A stretch of DNA of 64,000 nt, taken from NCBI GenBank assembly GCA_002868905.1, contig PKUA01000028.1, positions 1 through 64,000 on the forward strand, in the 5' to 3' direction. Both the position numbers and the translations under genes were made by a program. Origin of the DNA: Desulfuromonas sp. (GTDB lineage Bacteria; Desulfobacterota; Desulfuromonadia; Desulfuromonadales; Geothermobacteraceae). Of the stretch, positions 1 to 8,989 are shown piece after piece; position 1 is the first letter of the stretch, and each line of letters starts with the position of its first letter. The notes below the pieces were generated by a model that was given only the letters and a program-made list of their open reading frames with translations, did not search any database and was not told where the DNA came from.

Positions 1-44
1 GTTTCTCCATTTATGACCCGGCTTCACTCATCCCAGCCTAGAAA

Positions 45-605
45 TCACCCCAGGGACTGCTCCTCCTTCTGGGCTACGTTCATGGTCGAGGAACCGAGCA
101 AGCCCCCGACATTCAAAACCAGCATGATCCCTTCCGGGAGGACGACCTTCCCAGAAAGAAATTCCCTTTTATTCTCCCCCACTCCCCTCGCCACCTCTTC
201 GATCGCATCGGTGGCAATCGGCTCCAGGCCATCAACAGCTGTTGCAAGAATCGCCGTTTTCCGCCCGGCATTCTCGACCACCACCAGCCTCGCCGTCGCG
301 CCGGGCTCTTCGTTCGGCAAATCAAACAACGGCCGCAGATCGGTGACCGCCAGGATCTCACCGCGCAAATTGATGATCCCGCGGAAATGGCTCGGAAGCC
401 GCGGGACCCGGATAATTTTGGGGACTTTTATAATCTCGCGGCAATGTCGGGCATCCAGGGCGAACCTTTGGGGGCCGGCGTGAAACAACAGCATCTCATT
501 GCTGCTGTCGGCCTGCTCGACGACCTCCTCTTCGAGGCCCTGCCAATACTCGGCACGCATGTCCTGCAAGATTTTCTGAATGTCATAGCGTTCTTCCGCA
601 GACAT
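45..605 (-). CDS. cheW: CheW-like chemotaxis coupling protein
   Basis: 186-aa cytoplasmic protein with one CheW domain (about residues 35-170), preceded by a short acidic helical N-terminus. CheW domains couple chemoreceptors to the histidine kinase CheA. The segment FALDARHCREIIKVP and the following RGIINLRGEILAVTDL core are typical of CheW, including the INLRG turn that contacts receptor and kinase. The ATG start has an AAGGA ribosome-binding site 8 nt upstream and a good sigma-70-like promoter about 95 bp upstream. The next gene on the same strand (leftwards) is cut by the window edge. The family is confident; which chemosensory pathway it serves is not visible, although the CheR upstream suggests a cluster. 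Confidence 0.92.
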   Translation of the reverse strand: MSAEERYDIQKILQDMRAEYWQGLEEEVVEQADSSNEMLLFHAGPQRFALDARHCREIIKVPKIIRVPRLPSHFRGIINLRGEILAVTDLRPLFDLPNEEPGATARLVVVENAGRKTAILATAVDGLEPIATDAIEEVARGVGENKREFLSGKVVLPEGIMLVLNVGGLLGSSTMNVAQKEEQSLG

Positions 606-697
606 GGCACATTCCTTGGGAATAGGTTGCTGTCACCTTGAACCTATCGATGAGAAACTATCTTATCACGCATCCGAAATACCGAAACCGAACCGAC

Positions 698-726
698 AGG
701 ATATAACGGCGTTTTAGCAATGTCAA
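698..726 (-). promoter_or_regulatory. Sigma-70-like promoter upstream of cheW
   Basis: On the minus strand, TTGACA (726-721) and TATCCT (703-698) are separated by 17 nt. This lies between the CheR stop and the CheW start, so CheW may have its own transcript. Seen by pattern only. Confidence 0.45.
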
Positions 727-766
727 ACCAATCATGTTTTTCCAGGTTCTGCCGCCCGAACCGGGC

Positions 767-2581
767 TCATCTGGTGCTGACGCCAGCCTGTTCTTCCATA
801 TCCCTGCGACAGATCTCCATGAAGACCGAACGGGAGATCCCCCCTGACCAGGGGATGGTGTTCTCTTCGTCACTCTTTTCCAGCTGAATCAGGGCATTTC
901 TCAACGAACGCCGGGCCTGATCATCCTTGCCAAGGCGCAGGTGTACCTTGGACAAAAGGTAATGGGCGACCACGAACCCGGAATCGAGCCAAAGCACCTT
1001 TTGGAATTCGACCACGGCCCGTTCCAGCTGCTCTTCGGCATCGAGAATCACACCGCGCAGCAAATATGCATCGGGACAGAGGTCATCACATCCGATCGCC
1101 CTGGCGCACCAGCTTCGCGCCGAGTCGAACTCTCCCCGGTTAACGCAGATCATACCGAGCCCGACCATGGCAAGGACGCTATCCTGCCGTTCGGCCAGGA
1201 TTTCTTTGAAAAGCCGTTCTGATTCAGGAAAGTCCTCACCGTCAAACGCTTGCAGAGCCCGCGCCAGGGTCTCGTTAAAATCAAAAGAAGGCTCGGGCTC
1301 AACCGGGACCTCTGCAACCACTGGCTTTGCCGGCGGAGGGGACGGGGCAGGCGACTGCTCCACCGGTTTATCAACCTTCGGCCGGTAAAAGTAGGCACCG
1401 TGACACTGGTGTCGCTGAAATTCCTCGGACACATTCTGCAGCGTTTCGGAATGGCCGAGGAACAGGTAGCCATCAGGCTTGAGGCATTGGCGGAACCTGG
1501 CAATGATGCTGCGCATCGTCTCCAGATTGAAGTAGATCATTACGTTGCGGCAAAGGATCAGGTCGAGGTTCGCGGTCCCGTTCCCCTCCGCCGGGTAGGT
1601 ATTGGATTGCAGGTTGAGATAATCGAACTCGACCCATTGTCTCACCAGCGGCTTGACGAGGTAATGTTGTTCGAACTGGCGAAAATAGCGCTGTCGGTAA
1701 TCATCCCGCAGATAACGAAGGGCATGGGGACGATAAACCCCCTCGCGGGCACGCCGTAGAGACCGTTTGTTGATATCGGTCGCCAGAATTTTAATATCCC
1801 AATCGAGCAGGCCGGGGAACTTTTCCAGCATCAACATCGCCAGGGAATACGGTTCTTCTCCGGTTGAACACCCTGCAGACCAGATTCGAAGGCGCTTCTC
1901 GGCCTGACGCTCCCTGATCAGTTCGGGCAGGACGTGGGTCGCGAGGGCCTCCTTGTGGGCGCGATAGCGGAAAAAACTGGTCTCGCCGACGGTCAGCATG
2001 CCGACCAGCTTGTTCAATTCATCACGGGCCTCATGATACTTTTCCAGGTAGGTAAAGTATTCCCGGTAATCGTTGATGAGCAGCGCCTGCATCCGTCTTT
2101 GCAGGCCCCTTTCCAGCAAGCGGAGATTGCGCGGAGAAAAATGGAGGCCGCTATGCTCCAACAGATGGTCCTTGATCGGGGCGAGCTCGACGGGGGTTGG
2201 CGGGGTAAAGAGCATCTCCGTGCTCTCCTTGACCCGCTTGATCGCCCCCCGCAACCGCTCCTGGTTGACCGGAAGGGGCAAGAAATCGAGGACGTCGGGG
2301 AGATCGTATTCCATCTCGGGATGAGCGGAAACTACGACCAGGGGAATTTTTCGAAGCTGTTGACGCGTTTCGAGAAAGTCGAGGACGACAAGACCATCGC
2401 CATCCGGCAGGGAAACTTCGAGCAGAATCAACTGAGCCCTGAGGTCACGGACCATCATCGGCGTGACCTGTCGCGCCCTGAAGCAGAGCGGGGCGCACCC
2501 CAAACCGCGAACCATCTGTGACAGCTCCAACCGGCGCGGTTCCCCCTCGGCAATGATGAGTACCGAAAACATCGAACCCAT
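767..2581 (-). CDS. cheR: CheR methyltransferase with degenerate N-terminal receiver and C-terminal TPRs
   Basis: 604 aa. Residues about 4-118 fold as a response-regulator receiver by sequence, but the usual phospho-acceptor Asp is Glu55 (LLEVSLPDGDG) and the conserved Lys before Pro is Leu103, so it should not be phosphorylated normally. Residues about 135-402 are a CheR SAM-dependent glutamate methyltransferase: TVGETSFFR (197-205), the SAM loop WSAGCSTGEEPYS (234-246), CRNVMIYF (344-351) and GHSE (376-379). After a Pro-rich linker, about 430-570 look like TPR helices. CheR methylates chemoreceptor glutamates in adaptation; TPR-bearing versions are known in alternative chemosensory systems. 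The start is uncertain: the AGGAG motif is about 15 nt from this ATG, and a second ATG lies three codons in. Confidence 0.9.
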   Translation of the reverse strand: MGSMFSVLIIAEGEPRRLELSQMVRGLGCAPLCFRARQVTPMMVRDLRAQLILLEVSLPDGDGLVVLDFLETRQQLRKIPLVVVSAHPEMEYDLPDVLDFLPLPVNQERLRGAIKRVKESTEMLFTPPTPVELAPIKDHLLEHSGLHFSPRNLRLLERGLQRRMQALLINDYREYFTYLEKYHEARDELNKLVGMLTVGETSFFRYRAHKEALATHVLPELIRERQAEKRLRIWSAGCSTGEEPYSLAMLMLEKFPGLLDWDIKILATDINKRSLRRAREGVYRPHALRYLRDDYRQRYFRQFEQHYLVKPLVRQWVEFDYLNLQSNTYPAEGNGTANLDLILCRNVMIYFNLETMRSIIARFRQCLKPDGYLFLGHSETLQNVSEEFQRHQCHGAYFYRPKVDKPVEQSPAPSPPPAKPVVAEVPVEPEPSFDFNETLARALQAFDGEDFPESERLFKEILAERQDSVLAMVGLGMICVNRGEFDSARSWCARAIGCDDLCPDAYLLRGVILDAEEQLERAVVEFQKVLWLDSGFVVAHYLLSKVHLRLGKDDQARRSLRNALIQLEKSDEENTIPWSGGISRSVFMEICRRDMEEQAGVSTR

Positions 2582-2628
2582 GGGTCTGGTTGTCAGCTCC
2601 TCTGGAGAAATGGTGCGGTAGCCAAGCT

Positions 2629-4293
2629 CTATTTCCCCTGCTGCTTGGCCCAGGTGTCACGCAGTGTGACCGTCCTTTGGAAAACCGGGGCATCAAGGGA
2701 CGAATCTTTGGTGTCCGGGGTGAAGTAGCCGATCCGCTCAAACTGATAGACCGTACCCGGCCGCGCTTGTCCGAGTTCAGGCTCAACCCAGGCCCGAACT
2801 TCCTGAAGTGACTCGGGATTGAGACACTGGCGGAAATCCTCGGCGCGCTCCGGGGTGGGCTCGACGAACAATCGATCAAACAGGCGAACCGGCACCTGCT
2901 GTCCGAATTCGGTCGAAACCCATTGAATCGTCCCCTTCACCTTACGGCCATCGGCCGGGTTGGCACCGAACGTCTCCGGATCACAACTGCAGCGCAGCTC
3001 GACAACTTCACCCGAATCGTCCTTGATCACCTCGTCGCAACGGATGATGCAGGCATGCCGCAGACGGACCTCTTTGCCGGGGGCAAGCCGAAAAAACTTC
3101 CGTGGAGGATCCTCGAGGAAATCGCTGCGGTCGATGACGATTTCCGGTGTCAACGACATGGTTCGCGTCCCCATCTCCGGACGTTGAGGATGATTGGCCG
3201 CCCTGGTGTCGATACGCTGCTCGGGTAGATTGGTGATCACCACTTTTAACGGATCAAGTACCGCCAGACGGCGCGGCGCGGTTTCGTTCAGTTCCTCCCG
3301 CACGCAATCTTCGAGGGTTGAGAGGTCGATCCAGGAGTCCGACTTGCCGACGCCGATCCGCTCACAAAAGCGCCGGATCGCCTGGGGCGGGTAGCCGCGG
3401 CGGCGCATCCCGGAAATGGTCGGCATGCGCGGGTCATCCCACCCTCTGACATGCTCTTCCTGCACCAACTGCAGCAGTTTGCGCTTGCTCATAACAGTAT
3501 AACTTAAATTGAGTCGGGCAAACTCGATCTGCTGCGGGTTGTGGATTTCGAGAGAGCGGATGAACCAGTCATACAACGGACGATGGTCCTCGAATTCCAG
3601 GGTGCAGATCGAGTGAGTGACGCCCTCGATCGAGTCGGACTGACCATGGGCGAAATCGTACATCGGGTAGATGCACCAGCTATCCCCGGTCCGGTGGTGA
3701 GCCGCGTGCAGAATACGGTACATGACCGGGTCACGCAGGTTCATATTGGAAGCGGCCATGTCGATCTTGGCTCGCAGAACATGGGCCCCGTCGGGGAATT
3801 CGCCATTTTTCATGGCGGTGAACAGGGCCAGGTTCTCCTCGACCGCTCGATTTCGGAACGGACTTTCGGTCCCAGGTGTCGTCAGAGTTCCGCGGCCTTC
3901 CCTGATCTGCTCCGGCGTCTGGCTGTCGACGTAAGCGAGGCCTTTGCCGATGAGCTCAACCGCCCAGGCATACAACTGTTCGAAGTAGTCGGAGGCAAAA
4001 TACTGGTGCTCACCCCAGTCGAAGCCGAGCCAACCCACATCCTCCCGGATAGCGTTGACATACTCATCTTCTTCCTTCACCGGGTTGGTATCGTCAAAAC
4101 GGAGATGACAACGTCCGTTAAACTCCTGGGCGAGGCCGAAATTGAGGCAGATGCTCTTGGCATGCCCGATATGAAGATACCCGTTCGGCTCAGGCGGAAA
4201 ACGGGTAATAACCTCCTCCCGTTTTCCGGCCCGGAGGTCCTCTTCAATCTGATTACGAATGAAATTGGTTCCTGATTGTGCGGATGTGTCCAT
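2629..4293 (-). CDS. glnS: Glutaminyl-tRNA synthetase
   Basis: 554 aa, the full bacterial GlnRS length. Class I signature HIGH is at residues 41-44, preceded by FPPEPNGYL, which is diagnostic of GlnRS/GluRS. The second class I motif appears as VMSKRK near residue 270 and the anticodon-binding beta-barrels follow. It charges tRNA-Gln with glutamine in the cytoplasm. Direct GlnRS is typical of gammaproteobacteria and some Desulfuromonadota, whereas many bacteria use GatCAB instead. ATG start with GAGGT just upstream. It lies downstream of ispF on the same strand across a 187-bp gap containing its own promoter. Confidence 0.97.
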   Translation of the reverse strand: MDTSAQSGTNFIRNQIEEDLRAGKREEVITRFPPEPNGYLHIGHAKSICLNFGLAQEFNGRCHLRFDDTNPVKEEDEYVNAIREDVGWLGFDWGEHQYFASDYFEQLYAWAVELIGKGLAYVDSQTPEQIREGRGTLTTPGTESPFRNRAVEENLALFTAMKNGEFPDGAHVLRAKIDMAASNMNLRDPVMYRILHAAHHRTGDSWCIYPMYDFAHGQSDSIEGVTHSICTLEFEDHRPLYDWFIRSLEIHNPQQIEFARLNLSYTVMSKRKLLQLVQEEHVRGWDDPRMPTISGMRRRGYPPQAIRRFCERIGVGKSDSWIDLSTLEDCVREELNETAPRRLAVLDPLKVVITNLPEQRIDTRAANHPQRPEMGTRTMSLTPEIVIDRSDFLEDPPRKFFRLAPGKEVRLRHACIIRCDEVIKDDSGEVVELRCSCDPETFGANPADGRKVKGTIQWVSTEFGQQVPVRLFDRLFVEPTPERAEDFRQCLNPESLQEVRAWVEPELGQARPGTVYQFERIGYFTPDTKDSSLDAPVFQRTVTLRDTWAKQQGK

Positions 4294-4381
4294 GAGTACC
4301 TCAAATCAATCGACCGAAACCCGGCGTTGCCGAACTTCGGCAGGAATTTTCGTTTCACCCGAGAAGGCAAGACGAACGTCT

Positions 4382-4410
4382 ATTGTATAAGTCAAAATAG
4401 GGAGTTGCAA
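4382..4410 (-). promoter_or_regulatory. Sigma-70-like promoter of glnS
   Basis: On the minus strand TTGCAA (4410-4405) and TACAAT (4387-4382) are 17 nt apart, about 90 bp before the glnS start. A weaker alternative (TTGACA with CATCCT) lies about 70 bp further upstream. Confidence 0.5.
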
Positions 4411-4480
4411 GAAAACAACTTGAATACCCGATATGGCGACTTCAAGGAAACGGGCAGGATGAGAGAAATCAGGAAAATTG

Positions 4481-4957
4481 TCAAGATCGCGTCAGCAATA
4501 CAACCGCGTGAGCTGCGATCCCCTCGCCGCGCCCCGGGAACCCGAGCTGTTCGGTCGTTGTCGCCTTGACGTTGATTCGTCCGGCAGGCGCTTCACAAAC
4601 CGAGGCAATGTGCCCCACCATTGCCTCAAGATAGGGAGCGAGCTTCGGCTGTTGCGCGATGATGGTGGCATCGAGGTTGCCGACGACGTAACCGTTCTCC
4701 CTGGCCAAGTCGACTGTTCTGGTCAAGAGCTTGCTGCTGGCGATTCCCGCAAACGCCGGATCGTTGTCCGGAAAATGCTGGCCGATATCGCCGCAGCCAA
4801 GCGCCCCGAGAATGGCGTCACAGATGGCATGCAGCAACACGTCGGCATCCGAATGTCCGAGTAGACCGAGACGATAAGGGACCTCAACTCCGCCGAGAAT
4901 GAGACGACGCCCTTCGACCAGCCGGTGAACATCGTAGCCATGTCCGATACGCATCAT
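4481..4957 (-). CDS. ispF: 2-C-methyl-D-erythritol 2,4-cyclodiphosphate synthase
   Basis: 158 aa, normal for IspF. The N-terminus RIGHGYDVHRL carries the metal-binding Asp and His residues (DxH), and LLGHSDADVLLHAICDA is the second family signature. The enzyme cyclises CDP-methylerythritol phosphate to the cyclodiphosphate with loss of CMP in the non-mevalonate isoprenoid pathway. The gene overlaps the ispD stop by ATGA (4 bp), with GAGGAG just upstream, so the two are translationally coupled. ATG-ATG at the start leaves a one-codon ambiguity. Confidence 0.97.
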   Translation of the reverse strand: MMRIGHGYDVHRLVEGRRLILGGVEVPYRLGLLGHSDADVLLHAICDAILGALGCGDIGQHFPDNDPAFAGIASSKLLTRTVDLARENGYVVGNLDATIIAQQPKLAPYLEAMVGHIASVCEAPAGRINVKATTTEQLGFPGRGEGIAAHAVVLLTRS

Positions 4958-5655
4958 AATTCACTCCTCTGCCTGCAGGCTATCAGGGCTTCGGCGACCG
5001 GCATGTCTTCCGGTGTGGTTATCTTCAGGTTGCTCCCGTCCCCCTCCAAAACCGACACCGGTACCCCGTCGCGCTCGAGCAATGAGGCATCATCGGTACC
5101 GAGATAACCGTCGCGCTCAGCCGTCTGGTGAGCCTGAAGAATCAGATCGTAGCGAAACCCCTGCGGAGTCTGGGCCTGCCAGAGCCGGCCGCGCGGTGGG
5201 GTCGCGACAATTTTCCCGTCAACGACCTCTTTGATCGTGTCCTTGACCGGGACTCCGATGATGGCCGCCCCGGCCTCCCGCACCAGGGTGAGCAGAGGCG
5301 GAATCAACGCAGCATCGAACAGGGGACGAACGCCGTCGTGGATCAAGACGATATCATCTGCCTTCGCCCGGCAACCAAGCAGTCCATTTCGGACCGAATC
5401 CTGGCGCTCCCGACCTCCGGCGACAATATCGACGACCTTGCCGAAGCCGTAAAGGTCCATGACCTGGTGGCGGCAGTCCTCGACTTCGGCAGCCGGAACC
5501 ACCAGGCAGATGCGATCAATGGCTGGATGCTGTTCGAAAATTTGCAGGGTATGATACAAAACCGGCCGGCCGGCCAGATCGAGGTGCTGCTTGCTGATAT
5601 CGCTCCCCATACGACGCCCGAAACCGGCAGCGGGGATCACTGCAATAACGCTCAT
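4954..5655 (-). CDS. ispD: 2-C-methyl-D-erythritol 4-phosphate cytidylyltransferase
   Basis: About 233 aa. The nucleotidyltransferase loop VIPAAGFGRRMG sits at the N-terminus, and VLIHDGVRPLF and the GTDDASLLE segment are typical of IspD. It makes CDP-methylerythritol from CTP and MEP, the step two before IspF. The reading frame stays open upstream to about 5730, but that would start inside the carD terminator hairpin, so the ATG at 5655 (MSVIAVIPAAG) is chosen. An ATG at 5679 (MPSLIG) is the alternative. Coupled to ispF by a 4-bp overlap. Confidence 0.95.
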   Translation of the reverse strand: MSVIAVIPAAGFGRRMGSDISKQHLDLAGRPVLYHTLQIFEQHPAIDRICLVVPAAEVEDCRHQVMDLYGFGKVVDIVAGGRERQDSVRNGLLGCRAKADDIVLIHDGVRPLFDAALIPPLLTLVREAGAAIIGVPVKDTIKEVVDGKIVATPPRGRLWQAQTPQGFRYDLILQAHQTAERDGYLGTDDASLLERDGVPVSVLEGDGSNLKITTPEDMPVAEALIACRQRSEL

Positions 5656-5708
5656 ATCGTTACCAATAAGAGATGGCATGACAAGCCGCCAGTCGATGAC
5701 CAGGGCAC

Positions 5709-5740
5709 AAAAATAAAAACCGGGCTGCAAAAGCCCGGCT
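5709..5740 (-). terminator. Rho-independent terminator after carD
   Basis: Stem CCGGGCT/AGCCCGG (5720-5726 with 5732-5738) with a 5-nt loop, followed on the minus strand by TTTTTATTTTTG. It ends the carD transcript and rules out the longest possible start for ispD. Confidence 0.85.
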
Positions 5741-5760
5741 GAAGACGGTTGAAAATTCGG

Positions 5761-6267
5761 TTAGTTGACCAGGATATTGTCGAGTTTCTCGAGGATTGCC
5801 TCTTCGGCTTTCCCTTCGGCATGGGCAATTTCAGAGACGAGCAATCGCTTGGCCAGTTCCAGGACTTTTTTCTCTCCGTAGGAAAGTTCCTTGTCTCCCC
5901 GGATGCGGTACAACTCCTTGAGAACCGAGGCAACTTCACACGGATCACCGGAGCGAATCTTTTCATTGTATTCACGTTGCCGGCGACTCCACGATGCAAC
6001 CGCACCGAGATCACCGTTTCCCTCTTCGAGGACATCGAAGATCTCCGTGATCTCCTGCTTGCCGACAAGGGAACGGAGGCCGACCTGGGTGACATTGTTG
6101 ATCGGAACCATGATGGTCATGTCACTGTCAACAATTCGCAGCACGTAAAATTCACTCTTGACACCAGAGAACTCACGCGATTCAATAGCTTCGATGATAC
6201 CGACACCTTGGGAGGGATAAACGGCCATCTCGCCAACACTGAAACTGGTTTCCACTTTTCCTTGCAT
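5761..6267 (-). CDS. carD: CarD/CdnL-family RNA polymerase-binding regulator
   Basis: 168 aa, standard size for CdnL. The N-terminal RNA-polymerase-interacting Tudor-like domain includes FSVGEMAVYPSQGVG and DSDMTIMVPINNV; the C-terminal helical DNA-binding part contains WSRRQREYNEKIRSGDP. Members bind the RNAP beta subunit and stabilise open complexes at housekeeping promoters such as rRNA promoters. It is monocistronic: strong promoter 7 bp upstream of the start codon and terminator 20 bp downstream of the stop. ATG start. Confidence 0.93.
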   Translation of the reverse strand: MQGKVETSFSVGEMAVYPSQGVGIIEAIESREFSGVKSEFYVLRIVDSDMTIMVPINNVTQVGLRSLVGKQEITEIFDVLEEGNGDLGAVASWSRRQREYNEKIRSGDPCEVASVLKELYRIRGDKELSYGEKKVLELAKRLLVSEIAHAEGKAEEAILEKLDNILVN

Positions 6268-6273
6268 TCAAAC

Positions 6274-6302
6274 ACTATACCACAGAGCAATTGCCTCGTC
6301 AA
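6274..6302 (-). promoter_or_regulatory. Strong sigma-70-like promoter of carD
   Basis: On the minus strand TTGACG (6302-6297) and TATAGT (6279-6274) with 17-nt spacing. The -10 ends only 6 bp before the ATG, which implies a leaderless or nearly leaderless message, or a downstream start. Confidence 0.55.
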
Positions 6303-6342
6303 GACAAACCTTCCTAGAAACAGGAACTTAGGCCACAGACCT

Positions 6343-7257
6343 ATTTCCCGCGGAAACAACTACGCCCGCCATTTCCTGATCCTGTTCTGTTTGACGAGCA
6401 TTCTTCTGCTTGCCTTAGCTCTCCCGGCTCGAGCTGAACCCCCGCATCCGTTATCTTTCGCCAAGGACCTCGAGACCAACGACGAATACCGGCTTGCCCT
6501 TCTTGAGTACAAACGAACCCTGCGCACTTCACTGCCTGAGCCGATGATCGCTGCGGCACAGCTCGGCATCGCACGTTGCTATCTTGAACTTGGAGATTGG
6601 AAACGGGGCGAGGATGCCCTGCAAAAACTGCTCGAGGATCACCCGACCGCCCCCGAATCGGTTCCCGCCACGCTACTTCTGGCTGATATCCCCTTTTTCC
6701 GTGGTGATTTCTCCCGGGCCCGCGCCAACTACCGACAGTTGCAGCACTCCTGGAGCGAGACCGTAGAGCTGAAAGACCAGATCAATTGGAGAATCGCCTG
6801 GTCCTACATCGAGCAAGGAGATCTGGCGCCGGCACGTCATACCCTGGGCCGCCTCCAGGACCCCGCGGCCCGGCTTCTGAGCGACGAGCTTCTCCAACTG
6901 GATCAGCGCCCCCACTACTCGCCAGGACTTGCAGGAACCCTTTCCGCGGTCCTGCCCGGCGCAGGTCAGCTTTATACCGGTCATCCACGCTCCGCCTGCC
7001 TCGCGCTGCTGCTCAATGTCGCCTTCCTCGCTGCCAGCCTGGAGGCGTTTGACCAGGAGATGCCGGTTCTCGGCGGGATACTGCTCGCCGTTGAAATCGG
7101 CTGGTACGGCGGCAATATCTACAACGCCCTCAACCTGGCCGAAAGGAACAACCATGTCAGCCTGGAAAAAGGGCGCCGGGACCTGCGCAACCGGTTCGGC
7201 CTTAGCTTCGGGGTCGACAAACGTTCCGGCTGGCTGCAACTGGAAGGTCATTTTTAA
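6343..7257 (+). CDS. TPR-containing membrane-associated protein (start uncertain)
   Basis: About 300 aa. A signal-like hydrophobic stretch FLILFCLTSILLLALALPARA begins the protein, followed by TPR-like helices (about 30-190) and then a C-terminal segment with PGAGQLYTGHPRSA and one or two membrane helices, resembling the PGxGqxYxG motif of TM2/DUF5683-type proteins. No canonical start codon precedes the signal sequence: the frame is open far upstream, ATG is absent, and the given start is a rare ATT. A TTG at 6391 would remove the positively charged n-region. The stop overlaps the start of the next gene (TAATG). Function unknown; envelope role inferred. Confidence 0.6.
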   Translation: MSRGNNYARHFLILFCLTSILLLALALPARAEPPHPLSFAKDLETNDEYRLALLEYKRTLRTSLPEPMIAAAQLGIARCYLELGDWKRGEDALQKLLEDHPTAPESVPATLLLADIPFFRGDFSRARANYRQLQHSWSETVELKDQINWRIAWSYIEQGDLAPARHTLGRLQDPAARLLSDELLQLDQRPHYSPGLAGTLSAVLPGAGQLYTGHPRSACLALLLNVAFLAASLEAFDQEMPVLGGILLAVEIGWYGGNIYNALNLAERNNHVSLEKGRRDLRNRFGLSFGVDKRSGWLQLEGHF

Positions 7258-8174
7258 TGATGCGCATAGCGATTGTCGGAGCCGGCGCCCTCGGACTCTA
7301 CTACGGGTCGATGCTGCAACGTGCGGGCATGGAGGTTCACTTTCTAGCAAGACGTGATTTCGAAGCGATCCGACAATCAGGGCTGCAGGTCTTCAGCATC
7401 AATGGCGATTTTCACCTCGACCGGGTCGCCGTACATCAACGACCTGAATCAATCGGTCCGGTTGACCTGGTCCTGGTCGGGCTGAAAACCTTTGCCAACA
7501 GGGCGATGCCCGAACTGATCCAACCGCTGCTCGGAGCAGATACCGCCATCCTCACCCTGCAAAACGGTCTCGGCAACGAGGATTTCCTGGCGAGCTGTTT
7601 CGGACGGGACCGGATCCTCGGCGGCATCGCCTTTCTCTGCTCCAACCGTGGCGAACCCGGAACAGTTCATCACCTTGGCGAAGGAAGAATCCGCCTGGGC
7701 GAGATAACGCCGGGGCTGTCGGATCGGGCCGTCCGAATCGCCGCGTGTTTCGAAAAGGCCGGGGTTCCCTGTGACGCGGTCGCCGACCTGCTCCGCACCC
7801 GCTGGGAAAAACTGGTCTGGAACATCCCGTTCAATGGCCTCTGCGCCCTGACCAACCGCGATGTCACAGAACTTCTGGCAGACACGGGTTGCCGTTCACT
7901 GGTCAGGGACATCATGACGGAAGTAATAAACGGGGCCAACAGCCAGGAGTTGCAAAATCCGATCAATGGTAAGGAATTTATTCAGAACATGATCGAGGCG
8001 ACAGACCGGATGGATCATTACCAGCCGAGCATGATGATCGACCGGCAACAACAGCGTCCACTTGAACTGGAGGCCATTTACTCCATCCCCCTTGAAAACG
8101 CCCGGGGGAAGGGTGTGAAGATGGATCGAGTTGAGATGCTTTACCGGCTGCTCAAGCTGAACGAACCGCGTTAA
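7257..8174 (+). CDS. panE: 2-dehydropantoate 2-reductase (ketopantoate reductase family)
   Basis: 305 aa. An N-terminal Rossmann motif AIVGAGALGLYYG and a C-terminal helical domain with KLVWNIPFNGLCALT match ketopantoate reductases, which reduce ketopantoate to pantoate with NADPH in coenzyme A synthesis. The conserved catalytic Lys is in the KLVWN segment. The start overlaps the upstream stop by one base, with GGAAGG about 8 nt upstream. Many genomes carry several ApbA/PanE paralogues, so the exact substrate is inferred. It converges with the lipoprotein gene, with only 2 bp between the stops. Confidence 0.88.
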   Translation: MMRIAIVGAGALGLYYGSMLQRAGMEVHFLARRDFEAIRQSGLQVFSINGDFHLDRVAVHQRPESIGPVDLVLVGLKTFANRAMPELIQPLLGADTAILTLQNGLGNEDFLASCFGRDRILGGIAFLCSNRGEPGTVHHLGEGRIRLGEITPGLSDRAVRIAACFEKAGVPCDAVADLLRTRWEKLVWNIPFNGLCALTNRDVTELLADTGCRSLVRDIMTEVINGANSQELQNPINGKEFIQNMIEATDRMDHYQPSMMIDRQQQRPLELEAIYSIPLENARGKGVKMDRVEMLYRLLKLNEPR

Positions 8175-8176
8175 CC

Positions 8177-8956
8177 TCAGGGTCGAAACGGCCGCAGGAC
8201 CAGGTCCCCGACCTCCCGAATCTCACCCTGTTCAAGCATCAGGCATCCCTTGTTGCCATTTTCCAGGCGTCCGAACGGTTCCCCCGCTACCGGCTGACCG
8301 CGAGTCCGCAACCGACCTGCCAGACAAAAGTTTCCGCCCGCATCGACAAAGAGTTGGAATCGGCCATCGGTACCGACTGGCTGCGAGGTAAAGGCAGGCA
8401 TGCCGTTCTGCTCCGCGAGGCGATGGACGAAAGCAAAACCGCCCGACAATGGCTCACCCGCGCTATCGACCAGACGTCCGCTGAAACCGGTCTGACCATC
8501 GGCCTGCGTTCCGAGATGCATCACCTGAGGGGAGACAACCGTCTGCAACCTGAAGTCAGCCCGGAGTCCCTGACCTTCACTCACCCGAACCGGATTGCGG
8601 CGATAGGGAGCCCAACTGTCTCCGGCCCGCGGAGGACCGGAATCGGCTCGTCCCTGCCGGTAGCGTGCGACCAGCCAGTATTCCCCGTCAACCAGATCGA
8701 GGACATATCCACCGTCAGAGTCGACAATGGCTGCAAAGTCAGCTGGCCCGCGCAACCCGGAACGCGCGCTTCGGTAGGCATAAACCCAGGCTCCGACAGC
8801 GGGGACTCCGGCCTGATCGACCACCCTGCCGTAGACCCCGGTCAGCTCAACGGGCTTTGCCTGTGATAGATCGGAAATCGGTGAGACCCCGGTCGTGCAA
8901 CCGACCAGGAGAAGGAACAGACAGAATAGAATCGCTGGAAAAACTTTGGAGGTCAT
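8177..8956 (-). CDS. Lipoprotein with two carboxypeptidase-regulatory-like domains
   Basis: 259 aa. A signal peptide ends in the lipobox LLVGC (Cys20). Two repeats that read as beta-sandwich carboxypeptidase-regulatory-like domains follow (GRVVDQAGVPAVGAWVYAY near 44-62 and GRLVDSAGEPLSGGFAFVH near 160-178). The same fold is used as an extracellular adaptor in many envelope proteins. It is probably the last gene of the dnaJ transcript, 33 bp after the binding-protein gene. Function unknown. Confidence 0.8.
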   Translation of the reverse strand: MTSKVFPAILFCLFLLLVGCTTGVSPISDLSQAKPVELTGVYGRVVDQAGVPAVGAWVYAYRSARSGLRGPADFAAIVDSDGGYVLDLVDGEYWLVARYRQGRADSGPPRAGDSWAPYRRNPVRVSEGQGLRADFRLQTVVSPQVMHLGTQADGQTGFSGRLVDSAGEPLSGGFAFVHRLAEQNGMPAFTSQPVGTDGRFQLFVDAGGNFCLAGRLRTRGQPVAGEPFGRLENGNKGCLMLEQGEIREVGDLVLRPFRP

Positions 8957-8989
8957 CGCTCCATCCGAACAGGCTCGATGATCCGAAGA

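Noticed and set aside
5655-5730. Longer ispD start in the open frame
   Set aside because: It would begin inside the carD terminator hairpin; the IspD family N-terminus begins at 5655.
5749-6342. Very long plus-strand frame running into the TPR protein
   Set aside because: It is antisense to carD and gives no family match; only the part after the signal sequence is credible.
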